Part shown: piece after piece, positions 11,453 through 22,567 of the stretch
Numbering within the stretch: position 1 is the first letter of the stretch
How the letters are laid out: the number at the start of each line of letters is the position of its first letter
Assembly: GCA_002917775.1 (NCBI GenBank)
Contig: KZ627161.1
Location: 1,894,432 to 1,958,431 of the forward strand
Source of the DNA: Glaciozyma antarctica PI12
Taxonomy: Eukaryota > Basidiomycota > Microbotryomycetes > Kriegeriales > Camptobasidiaceae
Direction of reading: 5' to 3'
Length of the DNA: 64,000 nt
Translations under genes and position numbers: made by a program
Notes under the pieces: generated by a model
What the model was told of the DNA's origin: nothing
Databases searched by the model: none
Seen by the model: only the letters and a program-made list of their open reading frames with translations

Positions 11453-13019
11453 ATGTCAACCGCGTTCTTTCACCCCGACAGAGCAGCAGGAGTAGAAGCT
11501 TCCACCAGCCACCACACCGGAGAGGACTCGGCGCGAGGAAGAGGAGGAAGAGGGAGAGGAGGACCAAGAGGGAGAGGAAGGGGAGCTACCGGCGTCGCAC
11601 AGGGTTTCCCAGGGTCTATCCCAACCGGTTCGTCCGCGCTTACAATTCCAGGGAACGAGAGGCGCTAGCTGACCAGGTCCGGCGCACAGGATTCATCTCG
11701 AAACTCAAGTCCCAGCTCAGGCAAACGAAGAGGCTGCTCACGAGGGTACGCCCTCCCTCCTACCTCTCTTACAGCAGCTAACGAACCCACCAGGACGACC
11801 TAACTCCCGACGTGCGAATCACTACCGAGCGTCGCCTCAAGACTCTCGAAGTCGAGCTAGAAAAGGCGACCGAAGACACCGTCTCTCGAGAGCTGGAACA
11901 GAAGATGGCATCTCGCTACCGTGGTATCCGATTCTTCGGTGCGTCCCTCCCTTCTCCCCCATGCACCTAGCTGACGACCGAACAATCAGAACGCCAGAAG
12001 GTCCTTCGCAAGATCAAGCAGACCAAAAAAGGCCTCCTCGCCTCCCCCGACGACCCGACCCTCGTTCAAACCCTCTTCGACTCCCGCATAGACCTCTACT
12101 ACATCCTCGTCCGTCCTCCCCCCTCCCCTCCTTCCCCACTGACCCCCCGCGCGCAGAAATACCCCAAAACAGAAAAGTACATCGCCCTCTTCCCCGAAGG
12201 CACCTACGTCCCTCACCTCCCCCTCCCCAACTCCTCCACCGGCGCGGCGACGACGCGCGCTACGATGCGAGAGGTATTGAGGAAGAGGATGGAGAGAGGA
12301 GAGTTGGAGATGGAGGCTGAGGGAGGAGATTTGGGGATTGAGGGGGAGGAGGATGTGGGGAGTGGACCGGCGGGAGAGGGGGGGAGTGCGAAGAGGGGGC
12401 TTGAGGAGAAGGAGGTGGAGGTGGAGAGGCCTGCGAAGAAGGTTAAGATGGTCGCGTCGGTGGAGGTGAAGGAGGTGCCGGTTGTTGAGGAGGAGATGGT
12501 GGAGGAGGTCAAGGAGTACGTTCGCGATTTTGGCTGGGTGGAGGCTTCGCTGACGAAGTTTGCAGAGCTGCGATTGAGGAGAAGGAGGTGCGAGGAGTCC
12601 GGCAGTCGAAGAAGGACAAGAAGGATCTCAAGGACCAAAAGCGCAAGGCGAAGAAGGGGGACACCGCGCCTGCGCCCGTCGTCGAAGCTGCACCCATCAC
12701 AGTCGAGGAACCCACGCCGATGGACGTCGAGGAATCGTGCGTCCTTCCTCATCGCCACTCGGTGCGCTCGCTGACGATTCTGTGCCACAGAGCCCCGCCT
12801 GGCGAGACGGACGAAGCCCGTGGAGTTCGTTTGTCGAAGAAGGCGAAGAAGGACCTCAAGGATAAGAAACGCAAGGAGAAGAAGGACGCCGAGGCGGCTG
12901 CGAAGGCTGGGAACGTCCCTGCGAAGTCGGCGCCGCCGAAGGCTGGGGCGAACGGGAAGGAGGCCCCGGTGATGGCAAAAGCGGATCACTGGGTTGAGCA
13001 GGATGACTTCTTTGCGTAA
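11453..13019 (+). CDS. EFG1: rRNA-processing protein Efg1
   Basis: Efg1 is a nucleolar factor of the 90S/SSU processome needed for 18S maturation. The ATG at 11453 opens MSTAFFHPDRAAG and an RGG-like basic segment (GRGGRGRGGPRGRGRG). A 62-nt intron with acceptor GGCGCACAG joins ...GSIPTG to FISKLKSQLRQTKRLLTR. The conserved core follows: ITTERRLKTLEVELEKA, MASRYRGIRFFERQK, VLRKIKQTKKGL, LFDSRIDLYYIL and KYPKTEKYIALFPEG, interrupted by three short introns near 11770, 11940 and 12110. The C-terminal half is an acidic/basic charged tail with two copies of a (R/K)xSKKxKKDLKD-(Q/K)-KRK motif, split by introns near 12515 and 12740. It ends DHWVEQDDFFA, TAA at 13017. Spliced frames are continuous throughout, so the model is good. 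Confidence 0.92.
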
Positions 13020-13180
13020 GCGTAATTAGAGGCGGTTGAGACGAGCGTTCGGCTCGCTGGGAGAGGTCTACTCGCTCTTCCGCTCCCATTCAGACCTTCT
13101 GCTTCGAACGTTCGCAACTCTCTTGGTCCTGCACAATGTAACACCTATATTATAGCAACAGTTTGCGAGCCCAAGCTCCC

Positions 13181-15052
13181 TTAATACGAGCTAACGTCCT
13201 TGACCCTCCACCTCGCCACCACACCTCTCCACCAGCTTCTGCCCCCCTCCTCCTCTCGCGGCGCCCTCCTCACCCTCTCCTCCCCACCCACACTATCCTC
13301 ACTATCTTCCTCACTCGCATCGTCCTCCCAATCCTCTTCCAACCTCTCCCCTCCATCTCCCACAAACCCCGCCCTCCGTTCCCCAGCCTCCACCTCCCCC
13401 TCCCCCGTCTCTCCTCTCCGCTCCTCCCTCTCCCTCCTCCAGCGCATCATCAGCGCTCGAATCCCCCAGCCTCGTCTCACGTCGTCCGGAAGACCGGGCG
13501 GGAGGGCAGCGCGCGCTACGGCCGCTTCGTCGTGGGCTGAACGGAGGCGGAAGAAGAAGGTGGAGACGAGGAGGACGACGGGGGAGAACATGTGGGTAGG
13601 GGGGACGGGCGTCGAGCCTGACGAGACGGATTCGGTGATCGTTCCTCGAGTCGCTGGCCTCCGAATCTCCTGCAGTTCGATCTCCTCCGGCGCGCCGTTC
13701 TCCCTCTCCGTATTCCTCCTTCTCAATGCCGAAGGATTCCCACTCCTAGCACTCCCAACCGCACTCTCCACCTCGGTCCTCTCGCGCTCCTCCCGCCGTT
13801 CCCGCTTCGCAGCCTTCCCTTCGGCCCTCCTCTTCTTCTTCGCATTCTTCTTCTCCACCTCCTCCGCTTCGCCCGTCCACATCCCCGCGCCGACCCACCA
13901 CCAGAACCCGACCCAGCTCTGCCAAAGGAGGATACAGCTGACGAGGCCAGGAAGCCACTTCATCCTCTCCTCGACGACTTCGAGGAAATTGACGACCGTC
14001 CCCGTCACGCCTAGGAAGAGGGACAAGATCCCAAAAGTCGCTGTTCCGCCGTCGGTTCGCCAGGCCCGAGAACGGTTGAGGGTGAGGCCCCAGATGAAGA
14101 GGGCAAGAGTGTAGAGGAGCGTGAGGGCGCTGTTGGCGGTCGTGCGAATCGCGTCACTCAAATCGACGACTGTGTCGCTCGAGGCTAGGTCGGTGAAGGA
14201 AAGGAAGGCGGCGGCGACGGCTAGAGGACCTGTGAGAGGCGTTAGGGAGTGTGAGGAGGGGAGAGGGGAGGACGGACCGAGGAGACCCATGATTAGGCGA
14301 GTTTCGAGGTCCGAGGGGAAGAGCATGGTGAGGAATTGGATGTGGGTTGCGTGGACGCTGAAGGTGACGAGAGCTTGGAGGAAGAGCCACCCTCCGAGAG
14401 GACCTTCCCCCCACGACTCTGGCGGGATGTTGACTTCGACTGTGGTGGGGATCAGCTAGCTGCTCAGAACGCCCCAAAGAGGGAGGACAACGCACTAAAG
14501 TCGAACATGTAGGGCCACACTCGCGGTCGCGCGATGAGGGTCGACATGAGAACGTGCAGCTGTCCTGCCGTGTTTCCGAGAGAGAGGACGACGGCGGTTG
14601 TCTGCAGAGCCTGATTAGCTCCTCGTGTCAATCCCTTTGGCAACAGCGCACGCACTTGGAAGGCGTAGTTGAGCTTGGAGAGGGGGAGGTGATAGCGAAT
14701 CGTGAAGAGGAGGTGGATTAGAAGGACGATAAGGAGAGTCACGGTGATTCCCAGGATCAGGACCTGGATAGGCATGGCGTAGGTAAAGGCTGGGAGCGCC
14801 TCTGCGCGCAGAAAAGAGAGTGTCAGCCCTGGCCTTCCTCCACCAGCGGACCGAGGTGGGATCATGCGTCGACGCGAAGACTCACCCAGGTAGGGATCGG
14901 TGGTGCTGCTCCCGAGCGTCGGAGATAGAATCTCGCTGACATTGGTGATGAGCTCGATCCTGCAGCAAGTCAGCTGTCATCTTGATGCCAGGAACAACAC
15001 GAGAAGGGCAGTGGGCGCACTGGGAGTCAAGAACCGTCGAACCGGGGGCCAT
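13181..15052 (-). CDS. Seven-transmembrane orphan membrane protein with long charged cytosolic tail
   Basis: I do not recognise the family. Splicing by eye gives MAPGSTVLDSQ (ATG at 15052) joined to IELITNVSEILSPTLGS across an intron with donor GTGCGCCC and acceptor GCTGCAG, then further joins near 14880-14810, 14655-14605, 14500-14440 and 14280-14230, all in frame. The short N-terminus has one N-glycosylation sequon (NVS). Hydrophobic segments: IQVLILGITVTLLIVLLIHL; TTAVVLSLGNTAGQLHVLM; WLFLQALVTFSVHATHIQFL; GPLAVAAAFLSFTDL; ALTLLYTLALFIWGL; FGILSLFLGVTGTVVNFL; LVSCILLWQSWVGFWWWVG. That is seven, as in GPCR-like proteins, though no receptor motif is visible. The tail is very rich in Glu, Arg and Lys with one more hydrophobic patch (FSPVVLLVSTFFFRL). 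Stop TAA at 13181-13183. Function unknown. Confidence 0.8.
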
Positions 15053-15524
15053 CGAGAGCGCCTTCTGCGGGCTAGGAAAGCTGCCTTGACTGGGACAGAA
15101 TGGCGGGCCTGAGTTCTGCTGTCGAGTGAGGTGGAGGAGGGAGAAAGTCTCTGGTGGCGCCCTCCTCTCGAGACTCGAAAGCCGTGGATCAGGAGGGGCA
15201 CTCTCTTCGCTCTTCACCACGCCCGCTCACACTTCCTAATCAACCAAAGTTCGTGGTGCTCCGCTAATAGCAGCACGTGGTGCTCCAACGTACGGCGACG
15301 CGTTGCGTTCAGGTGAGCCCAAGCACTGCCCGAGCTCCGGCGTCGAATGATGGAGGTGGCGCACGGTACCTCACTGGCCAGGTTCCGAGAGTGGCAGGGC
15401 AGGAGCCTGGAGGCGTCTGATGGGTGCTCCGGCGAGACTCAACGCGCGAGGTGCACGCACTCGTACCACACCACGAGCTCGTTGTGTACAGCAAGCTGAC
15501 TTCCTCCTCTCGCAGCAGCTCTCG
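15053..15524. promoter_or_regulatory. Divergent promoter between the 7-TM gene and the arrestin gene
   Basis: The 472-bp gap is shared by two divergent genes. An 11-bp direct repeat (CGTGGTGCTCC) occurs at 15252-15262 and 15276-15286; the second copy overlaps a perfect E-box palindrome CACGTG at 15274-15279. A 65-nt leader intron of the arrestin gene lies at 15451-15515 (donor GTGCACGC, branch GCTGAC, acceptor CTCTCGCAG). Any binding factor is inference. Confidence 0.4.
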
Positions 15525-17496
15525 ATGGCGACCGACGCCAGCCCTCCACAGTACAACCTGCTCAGCCTTCCCAGAGAGCTCTCCACTATCCTCCTCAACC
15601 TCACTCCTCTGCAAAACGCTGTCTCTTTCCAACTCGGCGCACTCGGATATGGTGCCGCGTCTCTTGAAGGAGACGTACAGGTGAGCTGGCTGCTTCCATT
15701 CGCAGGGGTTAGGAGCTAAGGGAAAGAACGGTGTACCTACAGATCAAATTCGAAGGCGAGGGGTCACGACCGGCGTTCTCCAAGCTCGAAGTGGTGTTCC
15801 GAGGGGTGGAGCGGAGGGACGGCGCAGAGGAGATCGAGCTGGTGGAGCAGCGGAAGGTACTCTGGGGAGTTGGAGCTGCAGGGAGCTCCTCGCTCACAGA
15901 AGGCGACGGCAGCGGCGACTTTCCTCCCTCCTCGACTCGCTTCAAGCTCGACCTCACTCCCGACCTCCCTCACTGCATCCACCTTCCCTCCTCGTCCCTC
16001 GAATACACCCTCTCCGCCATCCTTTCCTACGCCGAGTCTTCCCATCTTCCTTTCACCAAATCCGCTCCAATCCATCTTGTACGAACCTCAGCGCCTGGCT
16101 CGTCCCTCCTCGCCGGAAGTCCCGTCGCAGCGTCCGCGGATCCCCCACCAAGCACAGCACCGCAGACGCTTTCGCTCGCAGAACCTGTCTCGCTGAGTGT
16201 TCGACTATCGAGGACGGTCTTCAGGAGATCAGAGCCTATCGAATTGCTCTGCCGGGTCGAGGTCCCAACTGCGAAGGTGGTCCACGAGGTTGAGGTTGAG
16301 GTTGAGGACTGTCAGTGCGGAGCTTGTACGGAAAGTACTGGTGGAAAGCGTGGATGTGGAGGATGAGCCGCTGGTCACGGAGATTGGGGAGGAGACTTTG
16401 AGGGAGAACGGCAAGCGCGCTGAGGTCGTTTCGAATGGAAACGAGGTCGAGGAGATCGCTCTTCCGCCATTACCGCAATCTCCAGCGCATCTCACCGTCC
16501 TCGCAAGGTCCGGCAAGTCCTGTCGCTTTTCTCCTACTCGTCCAGTCGTCATTCGACTGCTCCTTCACCCTCCTGCGGTCATCTCCTGCGAATCCATCAC
16601 TCAAGTGCGTCCGAATACCTCTCCCTCATTGCTCCCTCTAATCACTTCTCCACAGTCTACCATCCTCCACCAAATCTCCTTCGAACTTCGCGTCACCGTC
16701 GGCCTCTTCTCCCAGTCCACGTCCTCCCGCCACGACTGCATCCTCTCTCGCACCATCTTCATCGTCCCCGACTCTCCTTCCACCCGCACCGACAAGCAGC
16801 GCGTGGTCGAAACCGATGCAGAGACGCCCCCGCACTGGATGCCAGACGACGGCCCGGTTCCAGCTTACCACGAGTCGGTAGCGTCGAACGGGGAAGCCTC
16901 TGGGAGCTGGGGCGGTGGCGAGTCCTCGACGTCGTTTTGGTCCGGGATCTGGGATGCGGAAGACGAGCAAGAGGGGTACGACGGAGATACGACGGGTACC
17001 TTTCGGCTACGAGGAGCTTTCGGCGTCGCTTTCGACACGCGCTCCCCCGCCAACAATCGACGAGGACGTCTCCCCGCCTTCAGCGACCGAGGATCTTCCA
17101 CCCTCCCTCGATGCCCCTTTTGCACGACCCGACGACTCTCCTCCCACTTTCTCTCCTCCAAACCCCTTCCCCATCGACCTCGCCGCCGAATCCACCCCTT
17201 CCCACCCCACCACTCCAGAACCTTTCCTCCTCGACCTCTCCTCCCTTGTCCTCTCCTCCTCCATCCACTCCTCCTCCTCCTCAAGCTCTCCACCTTCCTC
17301 CCCACCCTCTCCGACCTTTGTGATACCCGGCCTCGAACTCCCACCGAGCGAGGAGGGGCTCCCACCGCCGTACGGAGGGACTTCCCCCGTCGTGGTGGTA
17401 GGGACCGCGAATGGACCTCCACCTTATACGAGTCATAGCACGGGAGATCTGGTGGGGTTGACGAGGGAGGGAGTGCTGGAGATGTTGAGAAGTTGA
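15525..17496 (+). CDS. Arrestin-domain protein with PPxY motifs (ART-type ubiquitin-ligase adaptor)
   Basis: Arrestin-related trafficking adaptors bind plasma-membrane transporters and recruit the Rsp5/NEDD4 ligase through PPxY motifs, causing endocytosis. The ATG at 15525 gives MATDASPPQYNLL, already with one PPxY. An intron (about 15681-15743) joins EGDVQ to IKFEGEG. The arrestin N-domain follows (FSKLEVVFRGVERRD, FKLDLTPDLPHCIHLP, YTLSAILSY), then an arrestin C-domain-like part (SLSVRLSRTVFRRSEPIELLC, AELVRKVLVE, FELRVTVGLF), with a 51-nt intron at about 16603-16653. The C-terminal third is Ser/Pro-rich and ends with LPPPYGG and GPPPYTS. The frame changes near 16280-16320 and again near 16975-17010, each corrected by dropping one base, with no good intron at either place. 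Stop TGA at 17494. Family by fold pattern and PPxY; cargo unknown. Confidence 0.7.
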
Positions 17497-18598
17497 AGAG
17501 GGGTAGCGAGGTTGGGATCGGCGAGGGGATTTTGTTGGAACGACTTGCGGTGCTGTAGAATCAGGTGGGCCTGCGCGTGGTTGCGATCTGTAGCGCTGGT
17601 TCGTGCGTGCTTCTTTCAAGTCGTGTGCTGGCTTCGCCGTTTGAAGGGTCGCAGCGACGTCGGGGTGCGATGCGGTACCTCTCAGCACGCCGATGTTTCC
17701 TGTACTGCTTCGCAGTCTACGAACCGGTTGAAGCGAGCGAGAAAGGAACTGCTCGAAGGGGGCAGACGCGCGACGACAAATCCATTGCGCTAGCGAAGGG
17801 AACTCTGACCGTCTTAACATCGCTCTGCCCCCCGGCTCCCTCCTCCTTCAGCTCTACCAGCTATCCTTTGCGACCATTCCTTCACCGTGCCCGCGACGAA
17901 CTTGCTGACATCTCATTTCCGCAATCTCACCCGCCGCCGTTACGCGGCAAGTGGCTTCCCTCCTCGCACGTCCGCGCCACGCTTCAACTCGCTGGGTACC
18001 AGTCCTCGAAAGCTTGGCAAGCTCGCTCTAGGAGTACCCTGGATCTCAATAGGAACAGACTTACGAACCTTACTTCGTAGGAGATGCGTTTGATAGGACC
18101 TCGCTCTCCTCGCTCAGCACGTCGTTCGTCTACAGCTTCGCTTTGCGCTCGCCTGCAAAGTCGCTTGCATTGCTGTATAGGAGATCAACAGGTTCCAGTG
18201 AAAGCAGGAGAGATGCATCCGTCCGTCCGGAGAGTCGCGAGAGGAGCGAAGCTAGAGGCGCCGAAAAGTACTTGCGGCGGGCGAACCGCGACACGTCGTC
18301 CGTTCGCAAAGCTCACTAGTTGTTCTCTCTCCCTAAAAGCGGCTGCGGGCATGGCGATGCGGATGATACCATTCGAGTGCGCTACGGAACACACGCCAGG
18401 GAGGGACTACAAGCGTATATCAAAGTCAGATGAGGGTGCGGTAAACAAGGCGACGATGGTGGAGAGGGCAAGGAGGGGGAGGAGGGTAATGCAGAAAAAC
18501 TGTAAGCAAGCGACGGACGAAAGAAGAAAAAGCCAAAGCAACGAAAAAGATACCGGAGCGACCGAAGCTCCCCCCATCCCCCAAAACTCCCTCCCCCC
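17497..18598. other. Convergent intergenic region, no gene seen
   Basis: About 1.1 kb separates the arrestin gene (+) from the WOPR gene (-), both ending here. Open frames such as 17565-18080 and 18084-18605 have arginine/serine-rich translations without domains, consistent with GC-rich non-coding DNA. I see no tRNA-like cloverleaf, repeat or mobile element. Confidence 0.5.
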
Positions 18599-20536
18599 TC
18601 ATTGATGGTACTCGGCCTTCGTACCCTGAGGCTGCCACGACTGGCATTCCGCACCCCACCACTGTCCCTGCTGGTCCACCGACCCAGTCTTGACATGCCC
18701 ACCCCCCGTGCGCATCACCAACCTCTCGCTCCCCTCCTGCTCGTACCTCCTCGCGCTCGACGATCCAGGCCTCTGAATCTCTCCCAGCGGTCCTTCGCCC
18801 ACCTCGTGATGCTCCTGCTCCACCGGATCTCCTCGCACCGATCCCGTCGACTGGCGAGGCTCGTACGAGTAGCTCGAACCTCGCGGCAAGGGAGGCGTCG
18901 AGATGGCGTAGTTGGGGTACGCGGGCTGGCTGAGGACTTGGTACTCGTATCCTGGTGCTGGGTTGGAGCGAATGCTGGCGAAGGACGACGCGCTCGAGTT
19001 GTGCGAGTGGTGAGCGTAGGCGGGGCGGGACGAGGAGCCTTGTTGTTGTTGCGCGGATAGGGGGGTGGGGCCGGAGAACTGGCTCGAGGTGGTGTACGAT
19101 TGAGAGTGTTCGATTGGAGGAGTGTTGAGCCCAGGAGCCAAACGAGGGCGATTCCTGGCCTGGCATCGAGGCGTGGCGACCTTGGGGTGGCGGAGGCTGG
19201 TAGGCGAAGACGTTCGACGAATTGGAAGGAGAGACGCCTTGATCGGCGGGGAGAGGGTACGAGTGGCGAGGCTGGTAATAGTCGGAGGGGCCCGAGGGCT
19301 GCTCCGCGTACGCCGCTCGAGAGATCACCATCGCCTGCTGAGCCGCCTGGCTCCATTGTCCCGTCGGCGCCGAGGTGCTCAAGAGCGGTGAAGCCGTTGC
19401 ACTTTTGCAGTTGTAGTACGAGTTGTCGGGTTGGTTCTGAACGAAGGAGGAGGGGTCGGGCGACTGCTGGAGGGACTGGTGGGTGGGGAAGGGGTACGCG
19501 GGGAAGGTCGTGATGTTGGGAGAGCCGCGACTGTTGTAGGGATCGAAGCGATTGACAGAGCGAAAGTTGGAGGCGGATTGGCCACGAGGAGATCCAGGGA
19601 TGGAGTCGCGGTGCGCGTTGTTGCCGACGGGAAGGGAGAGAGGTGGAAGGCGAGGGGAGGAGGAGCGACGTTTCGCATAGTCGGAGGAGTCCGTTCTTGA
19701 GCGATTCTGCAACACGGGAGTAGCGCGTTAGCTTGGGCAATCTCTCGAGGCAGCGAGCTAAGACTCACCCCGCTCGCATCTCCAGACGCAGACCTCATCA
19801 TCGGAGAGGGAGGCGTGTCCGCCTCGCTCTTGAAGCGCAGCTCGCCATCGGCTCCCATCTCGACAACAGGCGGTACGCGGAAGAAGGCGGGAGAGAGGAA
19901 GACGGAGGAGATCTCGAAAGACACGAGTTCGGCGTGAGAGGAGGGGGTCCTGAGGCGGCCTGACGTGACGTCCTCGATCTTGTAATAGCCGACGAGGTGC
20001 TGGCCCGCGAGGGAGATGGTCTTCTTGACGAGTCCATCGGAACGGAAGCGGTACGTCGAGGTGAGACTGCCGACGAGCTGGCGTTCGCGCGTCCGGTCGA
20101 GAGGGTTGGGTCCCGAAGCGCTGGCGATCACCTCGCCGTTGCTATCCCTCCGCAGCGTGTTGGGAAGAGGCGTCCTCTTGATCACTGGTCCCTCGGCGGC
20201 CGCGTCCTCGAGCGACTCCTTCTCCACCAGAGACCCGACGCCGCGCCCATCCTCCCCCTCTGCGCCGCTCCCCCCGGTCTTCTTGTCGAGTTCGCGGTAG
20301 ACGAGGAAGTTGCCGAGGGTACGGGAAGGGCTCCAGGAGAGTCCGTCTGTCCAGCGCTTGATCCCCGTCTCCTCCTCGTCGAACACGAAAACCGCGCCCG
20401 ACACAACAAGCGCGCGTTTTTCAAACTCTTGCAGGCGCCGCGAGATCTTGGGAAGAGCGCCGCGCCGGCAGCCTTCGAAGATGAGGAGGGCGTCCAGAGT
20501 CGACTCGACGAAGCCGTTGAAGGCTGGTTCTGCCAT
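18599..20536 (-). CDS. WOPR-domain transcription factor (Gti1/Pac2/Wor1/Ryp1 family)
   Basis: WOPR proteins are fungus-specific DNA-binding regulators that often control morphological switching, dimorphism and virulence or mating programmes. The ATG at 20536 follows a leader intron (about 20586-20680). The N-terminal WOPR box is clear: GFVESTLDALLIFEGCRRG, LPKISRRLQEFEKRALVVSG, VFVFDEEETGIKRWTDGL, SWSPSRTLGNFLVYRELDKK. The second WOPR part holds DGLVKKTISLAGQHLVGYYK. An intron near 19710-19770 leads into a Ser/Gln/Tyr/Pro-rich tail (FPAYPFPTHQSLQQ, YAHHSHNSSASSF), a likely activation domain. Near 19140 the frame moves by one base between ...GQESPSFGS and APGLNTPPIEHSQ. A 61-nt GT-AG removal would also fit but with a poor acceptor. 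Stop TGA at 18599-18601. Target and physiological role unknown. Confidence 0.9.
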
Positions 20537-20550
20537 GCCGGAGGGAGGGT

Positions 20551-20565
20551 GGGGGGGGGGGGGGG
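20551..20565. repeat. G15 homopolymer in the WOPR gene leader
   Basis: Fifteen consecutive G on the + strand (C15 in the transcript) lie 15 nt upstream of the ATG, in the exon after the leader intron. Such a run is prone to length change and to assembly error. Confidence 0.8.
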
Positions 20566-20585
20566 AGGTGGAGTGGTGAAGGATC

Positions 20586-20680
20586 TGCAACGCCGCCCCA
20601 ACCCAGTCAGCTTTCATGTCCCCTGAGCCCTGCTCCACCACACTACGCTGCGCTGTCCCTCGCGGATGAGGACTCACCTG
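20586..20680 (-). other. 5' UTR intron of the WOPR gene
   Basis: A GTGAGTCC donor near 20680 and a GCGTTGCAG acceptor near 20586, with a GCTGAC branch-like site, enclose about 95 nt in the leader. Confidence 0.55.
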
Positions 20681-20808
20681 CTTGAACGACTAGATCGCCT
20701 GGAACGGAGACCGCCGCGCTTGTTCTCTGCTGAAAGGCGAGGCGAGGAGGAGCAGGGTCCTTGCTTGGCGATAGGCTGAGGTCTGTGGACCTGGTGGAGT
20801 GCGGCACA

Positions 20809-20840
20809 AGACTGTGTTGGCGGTAGACTGTGTTGGCGGT
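20809..20840. repeat. 16-bp tandem duplication
   Basis: AGACTGTGTTGGCGGT occurs twice in immediate succession. Confidence 0.9.
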
Positions 20841-21600
20841 AGGCAGAAGGGACGACGCTGTCCTTGGGCCCAGTTTCAGGCAAACTCAAAATCCCGTGGC
20901 GCCGACAATTAGCGTACTTTCTCGGAGGATCTTCTGGACTGCGGTTACACTCTCTTCCCAGCCTTCTCGTCGGCCTCAACACCGACAAACACGCACGGAG
21001 GCCGAATCGAAAGAAGTCGAGGCGGCGCTCGCTCCCTCCGCAACGACCGTGCGGAATGCACTACTTTCTCGCTCCGTTCTCTTATACGAACGTTCTCGCT
21101 CCTCGCTCAGTCATGATACACGCAGTATACACGCCCAGGTCTTTGATTGCAAAGACCCTCTTCCTTCGCTAGCACGCCCTCGCTGACGTGCGCGTTCTCG
21201 CTCCCGTCTGGATCCCGCTTGGTTTCCTTCCCAGGAACACGTTGAGGACCACAGGCTCACAACAGCTCACAGGGAGTCACCAGGTGACCAGATCTTTTCC
21301 CCTTGTCCCAACGCGGCTTCCATCGCCCTTCTCGACTTCGGAACCCTTCTTTCAGTGTCTCACTTGAGTCGCGTGTCGCTTCTGGAAGGACCGCCGGCGT
21401 CCGAAATAGGTGAGCGATGCGAACGAAAGCCAGGAGAAGCACACGGCAGCAAGGTCACGACTGAAGGAGAACACAGCGAGGCTTGAGGTAGATACTCAGC
21501 GAGTACTCATTGAGCTTGCACCGAGATCTCAGATCTGGCAAGTCCAAGGAGCTCGAAGCCCATCTCGTCGCCGAATTAACGCCTTCTCGGCAGAAAAGAA

Positions 21601-21652
21601 GTTTCTCGCGCAACTGCCGGCCTGGCATCCAGCACCTGGCATCCGGCATCCA
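21601..21652 (+). repeat. 52-bp inverted repeat, left arm
   Basis: This arm matches the reverse complement of 22516-22567 at 49 of 52 positions. It contains an internal near-duplication of CTGGCATCC. All three differences between the arms are C/T or G/A transitions. Confidence 0.85.
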
Positions 21653-22515
21653 AGCCTCTTACCTACTCTCCCCTCCTGGCTAGAGCAGCGGTCCCGCCAG
21701 CTCTGCCGACCTCTCAAACTACCTGGGACACCCTCGCCTTGCCCCGCCCCTTCACCGAGTGCCCTCTCAAGCCTCCCAGGTCTCCCCAGATCCCCGCCGT
21801 CACCTCTCTTTTGGCGGTTGAAGGAACCAGCGCGCAGGCAAAGCGTCACTTCATACTTAGAATCCACGGTGAGTGTTCTGGGGAGGGGAGGAAAGGTGTG
21901 GTGCAGGAGGGAGCGGACTGGGATTATCAACGCCACACCGGAGGGATCGCGCTGTCTGTCCAGCTCGGCCGAATCCAGCTCATGTTGCAGCCGAGGATGC
22001 ATATTCAGAGCTACCGGCCTTCCTATCTGAAGAGAGCTAACGAGCTGCCGCAACTGCAGGACCGCTCTCGCCAACCCTCCTCCCTGTCTCACCCCGCGCC
22101 GCCCTTCCTCCTTTGCGCAACTCTCCCGGTGGACCTCTTCAGCCTGCACTTTACTGCCGCCGCCGAGTAGCAACCCTTGGAGGCTGGACCCACTGGAGAT
22201 CAAGGGAGCTGCTCGGGAGGTGGAGGAACGCCCACAGCCATCCGACTCTCTCCTGGATCTTGTGTAGCGCGCAGAAGGAAGGTGTATTGACAGGCCGTGA
22301 AGCTGATCAAGAAAGGGGAGGTGGGAGAGCAGAGTAGGGTCGCTGTGCGCTCTGGCGCATCAAGGCTCCCGCTTGCTGTTGGCACCTCACCAGCTCGAGT
22401 CGCTGCTGTTGTTCTTGCGCTCTGCTGTAGAGATAACTGGAATACGTTATATCGAGCAGCCTCCTTCCTACACCTCCAGCCAGGCACGAAGGCTCTGTGT
22501 GTCCTTGTAGCCCTG

Positions 22516-22567
22516 TGGATGTCGGATGCCAGGTGCTGGATGCCAGGCCGGCAGTTGCACGAAAAAC
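22516..22567 (-). repeat. 52-bp inverted repeat, right arm
   Basis: Reverse-complement partner of 21601-21652, with 863 bp between the arms. The flanking sequences do not match each other, so the homology is confined to the arms. Confidence 0.85.

Noticed and set aside
13200-14114. 304-codon open frame on the + strand
   Set aside because: It lies antisense to the 7-TM membrane gene, whose spliced exons give coherent helices. The + strand translation is Ser/Arg/Pro-rich noise typical of high-GC antisense.
17565-18080. 171-codon open frame in the arrestin-WOPR gap
   Set aside because: No domain, no plausible splice partner and unbiased composition; likely chance in GC-rich DNA.
21531-21652. 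Possible transposon terminal repeat with a coding interior
   Set aside because: The 863 bp between the repeat arms has no transposase-like motif (no DDE/DDD signature or zinc finger), so no autonomous element is claimed; only the inverted repeat is reported.
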